Part shown: positions 17,227 through 25,592 of the stretch, piece by piece
Numbering within the stretch: position 1 is the stretch's first letter
Layout: each line of letters opens with the position of its first letter
Assembly (NCBI RefSeq): GCF_000250655.1
Contig: NC_016935.1
Coordinates: 3,862,001-3,926,000 of the forward strand
Direction of reading: 5' to 3'
Length of the DNA stretch: 64,000 nt
Source: Paenibacillus mucilaginosus 3016
Lineage (GTDB): Bacteria; Bacillota; Bacilli; Paenibacillales; NBRC-103111
Made by a program: the position numbers and the translations under genes
Notes under the pieces: model-generated
What the model was told of the DNA's origin: nothing
Seen by the model: the letters and a program-made list of their open reading frames with translations, nothing else
Database searches by the model: none

Positions 17227-18960
17227 ATGGAAACCAGAGAATATACGACCGATGTGCTCATCATCGGCGGAGGCACGGCCGGCACCATGGCGGCGATCAA
17301 GGCCAAGCAGGCGAATCCGGAGCTGCAGGTGCTCGTGCTCGACAAGGCGGATATCCGGCGGAGCGGCGCGATCTCGATGGGCATGGACGGCCTGAATAAT
17401 GCGGTGATTCCGGGGAAGGCGACACCGGAGGAATATACGCTCGAGATTACGGAATCCAACGACGGCATCATCGACCAGCGGGCGGTGTACCGCCAGGCGT
17501 CGGAGTGCTTCGGCATCGTACAGGAGCTCGACTCGTGGGGCGTTGATTTTGAGAAGGATGAGACCGGCTATTACAACGTCCACCGGGTTCACCGCAAGGG
17601 GCGGTATGTGCTCCCGATGCCGAAAGCGAGCGACCTGAAGGTCATCCTCGCCAAGAAGGTCAAGCAGATGCGCTGCCGGGTCGTCAACCGGGTCATGGCC
17701 ACACGGCTGCTGACCAAGGGCAATCAAGTGATCGGGGCGCTCGGGCTCGATGTGCGGACGGGAGACTTCGTCATTGTCCGGGCCAAAGCCGTCGTGATGA
17801 CCGCGGGCGCTGCGGGGCGGATGGGTCTGACGGATTCCGGCTACCTCTACAGCACGTACGAGAATCCGACGAATTCGGGCGAGGGCTTCGCCATGGCTTA
17901 CCACGCGGGCGCGGAGCTGACGGGGATCGAGTGCTACCAGATCAACCCGACGATGAAAGATTACAACGGACCGGCCTGCGCCTATGTGGCGGGACCGTTC
18001 GGCGGCTATACGGCCAACAGCAAGGGCGAGCGGGTCACCGGCTGCGACTACTGGAGCGGCGAGCTCATCATGAACATGTGGAAGCTGAAGAACAAGGGCG
18101 AGTGGCCGCTGTATCTGAAGCTGACCCACCTGGAGGACAACGTCATCTCGGAGATCGAGTCGATCCTGCACAACAACGAGCGTCCGAGCCGGGACCGGTT
18201 CCACGAAGGCCGGGGCAAAAACTACCGCACCGACATGGTCGAGCTGAACTTCTCGGAGGTCGGGCTGTGCAGCGGCCACAGTGCTTCCGGGGTGCTGGTC
18301 AACCACGAGGCGGAGACGTCGATGGCCGGTCTCTATGCGGCGGGCGATATGGCCTGCGTGCCGCACCAGTACCTGCTCGGGGCGCTCACCTTCGGCAAGA
18401 TTGCCGGCACGAATGCCGCGGCCTTTGCCGCCGGGCAGCCGGAATATGAGCCGGACCCGGCGCAGATCGAAGCCGAGCGGGAGCGCCTGCTCCAGCCGCT
18501 CTCCCGGCCGGACGGGGTGCCGCACCAGCAGGTGGAGTACAAGATCCGCAGGATCGTCACCGACTATCTGCTCCCGCCGAAGACGCTCACGAAGCTGGAT
18601 ATCGCGCTGGAGAAAATCGAGCATTTCCGCAAGGTCGACCTGCAGCTGCTGGGGGCCCGGGACCCTCACGAGCTCGGCCGGGCGATGGAGATTCACAGCA
18701 TCGTGGACTGCGCCGAGATGATGGCGAAGGCGTCGATGTTCCGCAAGGAGAGCCGGTGGGGCTTCTACCACTACTTCCTCGACTATCCGGAGCGCGATGA
18801 TGCGAACTGGCTGAAGCGGGTCATTGTCCGCAAGGGGGACAGCGGGGCCATGGAGCTGTACACGAAGGAGCTGCCGCCGTACATTCTGACGGATGCGGAC
18901 CGTGAAACGGCCCTGGAAGACAGACAAGGGGAGGTGAACACCCATGAACATGTCGGCTAA
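17227..18960 (+). CDS. FAD-dependent oxidoreductase, fumarate reductase/AprA/AsfA-like flavoprotein subunit
   Basis: This 577-residue protein has an FAD-binding dinucleotide motif at residues 12-19 (IIGGGTAG) and the second FAD segment LYAAGDMACVPHQYLLGALTFGKIAG near 377-402. The overall layout is that of fumarate reductase/succinate dehydrogenase and adenylylsulfate reductase alpha subunits. No twin-arginine or Sec signal is present, so it is cytoplasmic. A ferredoxin gene with two [4Fe-4S] motifs overlaps its end and a sulfonate-type ABC transporter follows. That order matches the asfA-asfB-transporter logic of aryl-desulfonation loci in Pseudomonas putida. A role in reductive or oxidative release of sulfur from an imported sulfonate is inferred; true APS reductase activity is less likely without sat/qmo genes. 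Confidence 0.8.
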   Translation: METREYTTDVLIIGGGTAGTMAAIKAKQANPELQVLVLDKADIRRSGAISMGMDGLNNAVIPGKATPEEYTLEITESNDGIIDQRAVYRQASECFGIVQELDSWGVDFEKDETGYYNVHRVHRKGRYVLPMPKASDLKVILAKKVKQMRCRVVNRVMATRLLTKGNQVIGALGLDVRTGDFVIVRAKAVVMTAGAAGRMGLTDSGYLYSTYENPTNSGEGFAMAYHAGAELTGIECYQINPTMKDYNGPACAYVAGPFGGYTANSKGERVTGCDYWSGELIMNMWKLKNKGEWPLYLKLTHLEDNVISEIESILHNNERPSRDRFHEGRGKNYRTDMVELNFSEVGLCSGHSASGVLVNHEAETSMAGLYAAGDMACVPHQYLLGALTFGKIAGTNAAAFAAGQPEYEPDPAQIEAERERLLQPLSRPDGVPHQQVEYKIRRIVTDYLLPPKTLTKLDIALEKIEHFRKVDLQLLGARDPHELGRAMEIHSIVDCAEMMAKASMFRKESRWGFYHYFLDYPERDDANWLKRVIVRKGDSGAMELYTKELPPYILTDADRETALEDRQGEVNTHEHVG

Positions 18961-19177
18961 AGCGGTAGGACAGCGCTCGGAGGCGAGCGTCATCATCGAC
19001 CGGGACAAATGCATCGGCTGCGACATCTGCGTCCAGGTGTGCCCGATGGGCATCCTGGCCCTCGACAAGGACGGCAAGGCCTATATGAAGTACGACGAAT
19101 GCTGGTACTGCACGCCATGCCAGACGGACTGCCCGGTCGATGCCGTCCGCGTCAACCTGCCATACCTTGTAAGGTAG
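18944..19177 (+). CDS. Ferredoxin with two [4Fe-4S] motifs, AprB/AsfB-like
   Basis: This 77-residue protein has two cysteine clusters, CIGCDICVQVCP (about residues 25-36) and CWYCTPCQTDCP (about 54-65), each of the C-x2-C-x2-C-x3-C type, although the second has a CxxCxxCxxxCP spacing like AprB. It should pass electrons to or from the flavoprotein encoded just upstream. Its start overlaps the flavoprotein stop by 17 bp and follows a perfect GGGGAGGTGA site, so the two are translationally coupled and probably form a complex. Confidence 0.88.
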   Translation: MNMSAKAVGQRSEASVIIDRDKCIGCDICVQVCPMGILALDKDGKAYMKYDECWYCTPCQTDCPVDAVRVNLPYLVR

Positions 19178-19227
19178 GGAGCACAGGCAAGCGTATACCC
19201 ATACTTGTCAAAAAGGAGGACATCGCC

Positions 19228-20382
19228 ATGAGGTTATCCGTGAGGCAGCGGCCGCTCCGGGCGGGCAGACTGCTGCTTGCCTCCCTGGCGCTCCTGACCG
19301 CAGCGGCCTTGACCGGCTGCGGTACCCGGAGCGGCAGCGGGGCTGCCGAAGCTGTAACATCCGCCAAGCCGGCTCCCCCGTCCGGCGGGAGACAGGCCGT
19401 CGTGACCGTCGGCTACCAGTCGCCGACGGCACAGACCTGGGGGGCCCTGATCATCAAGAACCGGGGACTCTACGAGAAGCATCTCAAGGAGCTGGCGCCC
19501 TCGGATCAGGTCGAAGTGAAGTGGTTCGACGCAACGGCAGGCTCCATCCTCAACAACCAGATGGTGGGGGGCAAAATCCAGCTTTCGTTCCTCGGCGACA
19601 TGCCGTCGCTGCTCAACGGGGTGATGGGCATCACGCAGGCGAACTACCGGTCGGTCTTCCTTGCCTTCGACGGCAAGGGGGCGCTTGGCCGCAACCAGGC
19701 GATCATCGTGCCGAAGGGAAGCCCGGTGAAGCGGGTGGAGGATCTGGCGGGACAGACCGTGTCCACGCCGATCGGCAGCTCGTCCCACCGGATGCTGCTC
19801 GACACGCTGAAGCAGCATGATCTCGTCGACAAGGTCAAGATCGTGGACCAGTCGGTTACGGTGGGCATGCAGAGCATCGAGCAGAACAAGGTGGCCGCCC
19901 ATTCGACCTGGGAGCCCTATCCGAGCCTGATCGCCCACAAGGAGATCGGGACCGTCCTGCAGCCGGGCGAGGCGACGAAGATCGATTACCTGGCCGGCGT
20001 CGTGGCGAACCGGGATTGGGCGGAGGAGAACCGGACCTATGCTGTAGCCTTCCTGCGGGCGCTCGTTGAAGCGCACCAGTTCGCCAGGGAGCATCCGGAG
20101 GAGACGGCGAAGATCTTCGAGGCGGAGAGCAAGTTCCCGCCGGAGGTGTGCCGGAAGATGGTGGAGAACATCCGCTTCGATGCGGCGGTCTACAAGAAGG
20201 ATCTGGAGACGCTGAACGGCAGCATCCAGTTCCTGAGCTCGCTCGGCAAGCTCGAGAAGAAGCTGGAGCTCGGCTCGTTCGTCGACGAGAGCTATCTGCG
20301 CGAGGCGGCCAAGTCGCTCAGCCGTCCGTACCTGACGGATTCGGAGCAGGCCGGAAGCTGGCTGCAGGGAAAGGAGCTCTAG
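19228..20382 (+). CDS. ABC transporter substrate-binding lipoprotein (NMT1/SsuA/TauA-like)
   Basis: This 384-residue protein starts with a lipoprotein signal (AALTGC, cysteine near residue 31). The mature protein has the NMT1/SsuA type II binding fold: VTVGYQSPTAQTWGALIIKNRGLYEK, GGKIQLSFLGDMPSLL, LAGQTVSTPIGSSSHRMLL and AAHSTWEPYPSLIA. It would deliver a sulfonate-like anion to the permease. The ATG at 19228 follows AAAAGGAGGA. It shares extensive similarity with the sensor half of the divergent regulator at 15651-16871. The permease gene starts 1 bp after its stop codon. Confidence 0.87.
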   Translation: MRLSVRQRPLRAGRLLLASLALLTAAALTGCGTRSGSGAAEAVTSAKPAPPSGGRQAVVTVGYQSPTAQTWGALIIKNRGLYEKHLKELAPSDQVEVKWFDATAGSILNNQMVGGKIQLSFLGDMPSLLNGVMGITQANYRSVFLAFDGKGALGRNQAIIVPKGSPVKRVEDLAGQTVSTPIGSSSHRMLLDTLKQHDLVDKVKIVDQSVTVGMQSIEQNKVAAHSTWEPYPSLIAHKEIGTVLQPGEATKIDYLAGVVANRDWAEENRTYAVAFLRALVEAHQFAREHPEETAKIFEAESKFPPEVCRKMVENIRFDAAVYKKDLETLNGSIQFLSSLGKLEKKLELGSFVDESYLREAAKSLSRPYLTDSEQAGSWLQGKEL

Positions 20383-20383
20383 C

Positions 20384-21214
20384 ATGGCGATTCGCGAAGA
20401 ATCCGCCGTCCTGGCCGTTCCCGCCGAAACGGGTGCATTCCGCAGCACAGGAGTCCCCGGCAGGAAGCGTTCCTTCGCCCTGAGGGTGCTGGCGATCCTC
20501 GGTTTTCTGCTGCTGTGGCATCTGGCCGTGCAGGCAAATGTGACCTGGCCGCTGCAGCTCGGCAACCTGCCGAAGCCGGGCGACGTGCTTGCCGCCTGGG
20601 CGAAGAGCCTGGGGCAGTCCGCTTACTATGCGGACGTCGGCGTCAGCTGCCGCCGGGTGCTGATCGGCATTGCGCTGGGACTCGTGACAGCCGTGCCCCT
20701 AGGCCTGTGGAGCGGACTTTCGCGCACGGCGGCAGACACGCTCTTCACGAATCTCGAGCTGTTCCGGCCGATCCCGCTCATCGCGTACCTGCCGGTGGCG
20801 ATGCTGCTCTTCCGCTCGATCGAGAGCAGCATCCTGTTCATCACCTATATCGGGGCGTTCTTCCCGATTCTGATTTCTTCGCGGGATGCGGCCAAACGGG
20901 TGCCGCCGTCCCTGGTGCAGGCCGCGCGGATTCTCGGCTGCGGGCCCTTCCGCGCGCTGTGGCGCGTGTATCTGCCGGCGATGGCGCCGGAGATTTTTAC
21001 GGGGCTGTCGGTCGGCATCGGAGCCTCCTGGATGGGCGTCATCACGGCGGAGATGATGTCGGGTCAGCTCGGGATCGGCTATTCGACCTGGTCGGCGTAT
21101 CACCTCATGGACTACAAGCAGTCGATGATCGGCATGTTCACGATCGGGGCGCTGGGCTTCGGGTCATCCGCTCTGGTGCGCGTCATCCAGCACCGGGTGC
21201 TCCGGTGGATGTAA
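20384..21214 (+). CDS. ABC transporter permease (SsuC/TauC-like)
   Basis: This 276-residue protein has six hydrophobic segments after a 30-residue cytoplasmic N-terminus. The EAA-type loop that contacts the ATPase is seen at about residues 184-203 ([22 protein letters not shown]). The [18 protein letters not shown] segment (about 126) is typical of nitrate/sulfonate/taurine permeases. It starts 1 bp after the binding-protein gene and precedes the ATPase gene by 56 bp, in one operon. Confidence 0.88.
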   Translation: MAIREESAVLAVPAETGAFRSTGVPGRKRSFALRVLAILGFLLLWHLAVQANVTWPLQLGNLPKPGDVLAAWAKSLGQSAYYADVGVSCRRVLIGIALGLVTAVPLGLWSGLSRTAADTLFTNLELFRPIPLIAYLPVAMLLFRSIESSILFITYIGAFFPILISSRDAAKRVPPSLVQAARILGCGPFRALWRVYLPAMAPEIFTGLSVGIGASWMGVITAEMMSGQLGIGYSTWSAYHLMDYKQSMIGMFTIGALGFGSSALVRVIQHRVLRWM

Positions 21215-21270
21215 GGGGGCATGCCGGATCACCACACCATGGGGTCATTCAGAAAAGGAGGAGAGGCAGC

Positions 21271-22082
21271 ATGCAGGTGGATGTGGGGAGAGTCACCCAC
21301 GGGTACGGAGGAGCCGGCGGGCATCCTTTCACGGAGGTGCTCCGTGACGTGTCGTTCGGGATCCGGGAGGGCGAATTTCTGTGCCTGCTCGGTCCCTCCG
21401 GCTGCGGGAAAAGCACGCTGCTCAAGCTGATCGCCGGGATGGAGCGGCCGCGTGCGGTACGATCGAAGCGGGAGGACGCCCGGTGAAGGGAACTTCGCCT
21501 GAGCGGGGGTTCATCTTTCAGGACTATGCCCTGTTTCCCTGGCTTACGGTCCGGCAGAACATCGCGTTCGGCCTGCAAATGCAGGGTGTCCGCGGGATGG
21601 CGCAGACCGAGACGGTCAGCCGGTATCTGGCCTTGTTCAGGCTCGAAGAATCCGCAGACTTCTATCCGAAGCAGCTCTCAGGAGGGATGCGCCAGCGCGT
21701 GGCCATCGCCCGCTCCCTCTGCCTGAAGCCGAGGCTGCTGCTCATGGACGAGCCGTTCGCCGCTCTGGATGCGATGCTGCGCCACAAGCTGCAGGACGAT
21801 CTGCTCGAGATCTGGTCCCGCGAACGGATTACTTTCGTTCTCGTCACGCACGATGTCGAGGAGGCGGTCTATCTCGCCGACCGCATCGTGCTGCTGACTC
21901 CGCGGCCCGGACGGGTACAGGGGATCGTGCCGGTCGGACTGCCCCGCCCGCGCCGCCGGGAGAGCGGGGAGTTCGCCGCCGTGCGTGCGGATATTCTCGC
22001 CAGGCTGCAGGGGCAGGGGAGGCCCGGCGCAGGCGGAAGGGCAGCGGAAGGGCCAGCCTCTGCTGCGGTCATTCATTCGTGA
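21271..22082 (+). pseudogene. ABC transporter ATP-binding protein (SsuB/TauB-like), one-base frameshift
   Basis: The start (ATG 21271, GGAGGAGAGG upstream) opens a normal ATPase N-terminus with Walker [10 protein letters not shown] near residue 45. The frame breaks at about 21455 in GTGCGGTACG. One missing G restores the expected reading through [12 protein letters not shown] to the Q-loop (FIFQDYALFPW), signature LSGGMRQRVAIARSL, Walker B LLLMDEPFAALD and H-loop LVTHDVEEA, ending at 22082. All catalytic motifs are therefore present across two frames. It is the ATPase of the sulfonate-type transporter. A sequencing or assembly error is more likely than loss of function because everything else is intact. 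Confidence 0.85.
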
Positions 22083-22258
22083 GGAGGGACGGGGAGCAAA
22101 CGGAAGCGATCCGACCCTGTCTGAAGAGGGCAGCGAGTCAATCCGATTTAGTGTGATGGGAGCCTGTCATAGGTAAGCATCTCCGCTGTCCGGCCGACGA
22201 TCGTGTTACCCAGCAAGCTTCCACATTCTCAATTTCCTATAAGAAGCGCCGGCATGCC
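22083..22258. other. Intergenic stretch without genes
   Basis: I see no gene, promoter or repeat here. It is followed by the terminator hairpin at 22259. Confidence 0.4.
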
Positions 22259-22302
22259 GAACAACCGTCCGGGCCCTCTTCGTGGCCCCTGGACGGTTGT
22301 TC
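22259..22302. terminator. Bidirectional terminator between transporter operon and VOC gene
   Basis: A perfect 12-bp stem GAACAACCGTCC / GGACGGTTGTTC, with further pairing (GGG/CCT) inside, lies between convergent genes. The flanking T content is modest on the plus side. Confidence 0.75.
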
Positions 22303-22341
22303 TGTTGTGCTTACTGCTTCTATGCCGCGGTCTGACGCCGC

Positions 22342-22725
22342 CTACCTGCCGCAGATCATCAGCCGGTTCCCGTCGGGGTCTTCGATGACGAACCAGTGCC
22401 CGTGCTCGATGCCCGTCACAAGGCTCACGCCATGCTCCTGCATGAAGGCATACGATGCCTGCAGATCTTCCGTCTGCAGCATGACGGACGGGGTGCGGAT
22501 CGGCGGGGCGCCCTCGGGTTCCCGGCCGCCCCACATCGGCATCGTATCGAGAATGAGATCGGGCCCGGCGGTGGGCAGGATGCACAGGTGGCCGAACTGG
22601 ATCTCGCAGGGCTCCGTGATGCCGAGCAGACGGCAGTACCAGTCTCTGGCCTGTTCGATGTTCCGGACAGGGATGAATACGCTTCCGATCCGGCGTTCCA
22701 AGCGGCTTGCGGATATCGTGGACAT
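22342..22725 (-). CDS. VOC superfamily protein (glyoxalase/bleomycin-resistance fold)
   Basis: This 127-residue protein shows one set of paired beta-alpha-beta-beta-beta modules: IGSVFIPVRNIEQARDWYCRLLG (residues 13-35), then a C-terminal module VMLQTEDLQASYAFMQEHG ending in WFVIEDPDGNRLMI. The conserved metal or substrate residues (H/E positions) include Glu in IEDPDGN. Such proteins bind metals and act as lyases, dioxygenases or resistance proteins; the substrate is unknown. AGGAGG precedes the ATG. It is the last gene of a minus-strand run (AraC-GyrI regulator, VOC, VOC). Confidence 0.83.
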   Translation of the reverse strand: MSTISASRLERRIGSVFIPVRNIEQARDWYCRLLGITEPCEIQFGHLCILPTAGPDLILDTMPMWGGREPEGAPPIRTPSVMLQTEDLQASYAFMQEHGVSLVTGIEHGHWFVIEDPDGNRLMICGR

Positions 22726-22762
22726 GGTATGTTTCCTCCTGGGGGAGTCCGCCGTCCTGCAG

Positions 22763-23134
22763 CTACCGGATCGGTGAACCGAAGGCGAAGATGTAACCGT
22801 CCGGGTCCAGGATGGCGAACTCGCGCATGTGATATTCGCGGGGACTGCGCGGGGGATAGTGGATCATCGCGCCTTTGGCCACCAGCTCGGTATACAGCGC
22901 GTCGGCATCGTCGACCCAGACGTACAGGTCCCAGGACCGGCCGTCCACACGGTGGTTCGGCCGGATCTCACCGGCGGCGCCGGACGCGTCATGGATTGCA
23001 AAACGCAGGCCGTCCCGGTCGACGAAGCCCGTATAGTGGTTGCACTGGAAGCCGAGCTTCGTATAGTAGGCAAGCGACTGCTCCCGGTCGGCGGACAGGA
23101 AGACGGGGCGGTATTCTTTGAACCGGTTGATCAC
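22763..23134 (-). CDS. VOC superfamily protein (bleomycin resistance-like)
   Basis: The 123-residue protein begins with a GTG codon at 23134, chosen because AGAAGGAG lies 9 nt upstream. It has VOC halves: FLSADREQSLAYYTKLGF near the start and DLYVWVDDADALYTELVAKG then FAILDPDGYIFAFG at the end. It differs from the next VOC gene in sequence, so this is a pair of paralogous but not recently duplicated genes. Located between an AraC-GyrI regulator and the other VOC gene. Binding of a drug or small metabolite is the family expectation. Confidence 0.82.
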   Translation of the reverse strand: MINRFKEYRPVFLSADREQSLAYYTKLGFQCNHYTGFVDRDGLRFAIHDASGAAGEIRPNHRVDGRSWDLYVWVDDADALYTELVAKGAMIHYPPRSPREYHMREFAILDPDGYIFAFGSPIR

Positions 23135-23163
23135 GCTGGATTCTCCTTCTGGGCTGGGCCCGG

Positions 23164-24129
23164 TTAAGTCGGGAGCCGGAGCGGGAGACAGAGGTCGACG
23201 ACCCACCGGCCCTCCGGATCCCCGTAAGGGTTGTTGTAGGTCACTACAGCCGCGGGCCGGTCATCATAGACGTACCCGCTGTCCGGCAGCCACTCCCCGA
23301 GCAGGGTGTCTGCGACGGCGTCCGCATCCTCCGGGGCTCCCTCGAAGTGGACGACCGCATACGTGCCTCCCGCCCAGGGCCGGACACCGAACTCCTCCGG
23401 CAGCCGGGGAAGAACCTCCCGGGCAGCCGCCGGAACGGCAAGTGCTGCGTCGCAGGGACCCCGCTGCAGCGGAAACCGGGTCCAAGGGCCGTGTGCGATG
23501 CCCATCAGGAAGGCGGTGCTGCTCCACAGCTCCATCGCATTGGCCAGCCGGTTCAGCCGGGCGAAGCTCATTTGGAGGACCGGATGGGGCTGTGCCGCAG
23601 CATATTCCCCGTAATGCCGTATGTAGATCAGGTGGGCCGGAGCGAATTCCCGAACCGCCACCTTCAGCCGACGTCCATTCCCCTTGTGCTCCCCGCTTTC
23701 TCCATTATACGTCCACAGCCCGGAATAGCGTTGACTGAGGCTGCTGATCGCTTTGCAAATCTTGCTGTTCTGCAGCGCATGGGCTGCACGGAAGTCGCTC
23801 GGGGACACGCCGGCCGCACCCTTGAAGGCGCGGGAGAACACGGCCATGGAAGAATAGCCGCAGTCATAGGCGATCTCCGTGGCGCTGGCTGAGCTCCAGT
23901 ACACCAGCCGGTGGATGGCCCGCTGAAGCTTGACCCGGGAAGCGAAGCCGTGGAGCGTCTCCCCGGTGACCGCCTTGAACAGGCGGTGCAGGTGGTAGGG
24001 CGACACCGAGACGGCGGCAGCCACCTCGTTCAGGGTGGGGGTGGCAGGGAAGCGGCTCTCAATATAATCCACCGCCCGGTTGACGGCTGCCGTCTGCTGG
24101 AGCTGGGTGCTCTCTAGCGTCGAATTCAT
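23164..24129 (-). CDS. AraC family regulator with GyrI-like ligand-binding domain
   Basis: This 321-residue protein has two AraC helix-turn-helix motifs at the N-terminus: TLNEVAAAVSVSPYHLHRLFKAVTG (about residues 35-60) and ASATEIAYDCGYSSMAVFSRAFKGAAGVSPSDF (about 85-118). A GyrI-like effector domain follows (about 155-321: VREFAPAHLIYIRHYGEY, GTYAVVHFEGAPED). This is the Rob/BltR-like layout, in which the C-terminal domain senses hydrophobic drugs. Two VOC genes follow on the same strand. The ATG at 24129 is preferred over the TTG at 24135. Confidence 0.86.
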   Translation of the reverse strand: MNSTLESTQLQQTAAVNRAVDYIESRFPATPTLNEVAAAVSVSPYHLHRLFKAVTGETLHGFASRVKLQRAIHRLVYWSSASATEIAYDCGYSSMAVFSRAFKGAAGVSPSDFRAAHALQNSKICKAISSLSQRYSGLWTYNGESGEHKGNGRRLKVAVREFAPAHLIYIRHYGEYAAAQPHPVLQMSFARLNRLANAMELWSSTAFLMGIAHGPWTRFPLQRGPCDAALAVPAAAREVLPRLPEEFGVRPWAGGTYAVVHFEGAPEDADAVADTLLGEWLPDSGYVYDDRPAAVVTYNNPYGDPEGRWVVDLCLPLRLPT

Positions 24130-24264
24130 AAGCAATCATGCACTCCTTGGCAGGATGTTCATTGTTCCTTCCCCGACATGTTCCCTGCGGGGAGCTGATT
24201 TTCCTGCCGCTTACCGTGAGATTACTCCGTTAACCCTGCCGGACAGATCACTCCGCTGAATTGT

Positions 24265-24579
24265 TTACGCGTTCTTTTCCAGTCCTTTCCCGCCAAGAGG
24301 CCGCATTCTTGCACCTTCGACGCCGGCAATGTACGGCATCGCCTTGGCGATCGCTTCCCTGGTTTCGGGTTGGGCCAGGGCTTCGGCATGGGCCTCCTCA
24401 CTCGTCCAAATCTCGGTCACCCACAGCGTATCCGGCTCGGTATCCGAGACATGGACGATGTAGGCTTCGCATGCCTGGTTGGCTTGAGCGGAAGCGGCAG
24501 CCTCCAGCAGCAGACCGGCCAAGGCTTCGCCTCCGCCGGTTTTGGCCGTGAATTTGGCAGCCATCGAAAATTTTTTCAT
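24265..24579 (-). CDS. Putative quinol monooxygenase (ABM domain)
   Basis: The 104-residue protein has the ABM fold: FSMAAKFTAKTGGGEALAGLL at the start, then DTLWVTEIWTSEEAHAEALAQPETREAIAKAMPYI. It is the second ABM protein in the window and shares only general similarity with the one at 7593. AGGAGGCG precedes the ATG at good spacing. It is separated from the AraC gene by 135 bp with no terminator that I can see, so regulation by the AraC protein is possible. Its substrate is unknown. Confidence 0.8.
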   Translation of the reverse strand: MKKFSMAAKFTAKTGGGEALAGLLLEAAASAQANQACEAYIVHVSDTEPDTLWVTEIWTSEEAHAEALAQPETREAIAKAMPYIAGVEGARMRPLGGKGLEKNA

Positions 24580-24768
24580 TCTGAACGCCTCCTGGATCTT
24601 TCATATGACCAACATGATAGCGGAGATAGGCAGTAATGTCTTGTAAAAGTACGACAGAACGGTGTGAAGTCACGATCCGGATAGTTTCATTATAAATGTT
24701 CTCTGCACACATCGGGCGGAAAACGGCAGGTATACTGAAGATATTCCCTAAGTAAAGTAGGTCGGTGT
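24580..24768. promoter_or_regulatory. Divergent promoter region of ABM and methyltransferase genes
   Basis: This 189-bp segment has low GC in the middle. GATAGTTTCATTATAAATG on the plus strand includes TATAAA-like sequence, but I cannot fix a -35 box. GTATACTGAAGATATT lies just before the methyltransferase gene. Confidence 0.3.
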
Positions 24769-25563
24769 GTGAATTATCTCGATTTCAGTGCAAGTGCTGT
24801 TTCTGCACAAGTCATCAGCAAGCTTCGGGCCGCCGGGTGTGTTTATGCTGAGGAGGAAGCCAGGCTGCTGATGAATACGGCCCGAACACCGGGCGAGCTC
24901 GCCGAATTGACGGACCGGAGAGCGGCCGGTTTTCCCCTCGAATCCCTGATCGGGTGGGTGGAGTTCTGCGGGCTGCGGATTGAGGTGGATCCGGAAGTCT
25001 TCGTGCCTCGCCGCCGAACCGAGTTTCTTGCGCGGCAGGCCGTCGCCCTCGCTGAGCCGGGGGACATCGTAGTCGACATGTGCTGCGGCACCGGCGCCTT
25101 GGGAGCTGTCTTCATCGCCGAGGTTGGACGTATTGAGGTGCATGCAGTCGATATCGATCCGGCAGCGGTGCGGTGTGCCCGCCGTAATCTCCGTTCCCGT
25201 AACGGATTCGTATATGAAGGGGATCTCTTCGAGCCTCTTCCTGACCGGCTTCGCGGCCGCATCCGCATTCTTGCAGCCAATGCCCCTTACGTCCCTACGG
25301 AGGACGTGAAGTTTCTTCCCCGGGAAGCCCGCATCCATGAGGCACGGAGGGCTCTCGACGGCGGTGCGGACGGACTCGATGTGCAGCGAAGAATCGCAGC
25401 CACGGCACCTCTCTGGCTGGCCAACGACGGCTGTCTTCTGATCGAAACCAGTGAGCGGCAGGCGCCGATGACCCTCGAGCTTTTTGCACAATACGGACTG
25501 TGCCCGAGAATGATCCGCTCCGAGGAGCTGGACGCCACGGTGATCATCGGAACCCTGACATAA
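24769..25563 (+). CDS. Putative protein N5-glutamine methyltransferase (HemK/PrmC-related)
   Basis: This 264-residue class I methyltransferase resembles PrmC, which methylates the GGQ glutamine of release factors. The SAM motif is VVDMCCGTGALGAVF (about residues 103-117), then VDIDPAAVRCARRNL. The catalytic NPPY of PrmC is replaced by NAPY (about residue 174, LAANAPYVP), as in the PrmC-related subfamily. The start is a GTG with weak ribosome site. The target protein is unknown and may differ from release factor. A GNAT gene follows after 29 bp. Confidence 0.78.
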   Translation: MNYLDFSASAVSAQVISKLRAAGCVYAEEEARLLMNTARTPGELAELTDRRAAGFPLESLIGWVEFCGLRIEVDPEVFVPRRRTEFLARQAVALAEPGDIVVDMCCGTGALGAVFIAEVGRIEVHAVDIDPAAVRCARRNLRSRNGFVYEGDLFEPLPDRLRGRIRILAANAPYVPTEDVKFLPREARIHEARRALDGGADGLDVQRRIAATAPLWLANDGCLLIETSERQAPMTLELFAQYGLCPRMIRSEELDATVIIGTLT

Positions 25564-25592
25564 AGCGGAGAGAGCGGAAAGGAGTACAATCC

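Noticed and set aside
17116..19077. Long minus-strand open frame opposite the flavoprotein gene
   Set aside because: It mirrors the codon pattern of a GC-rich gene on the plus strand. It has no ribosome site or recognisable domain, and the plus-strand protein is clearly conserved. The same applies to long antisense frames at 53041-55047, 33519-35114, 55364-57010 and 58317-59993.
17227..19177. True dissimilatory APS reductase (AprAB)
   Set aside because: There are no sat, qmo or dsr genes, and the ABC transporter context argues for organosulfur use.
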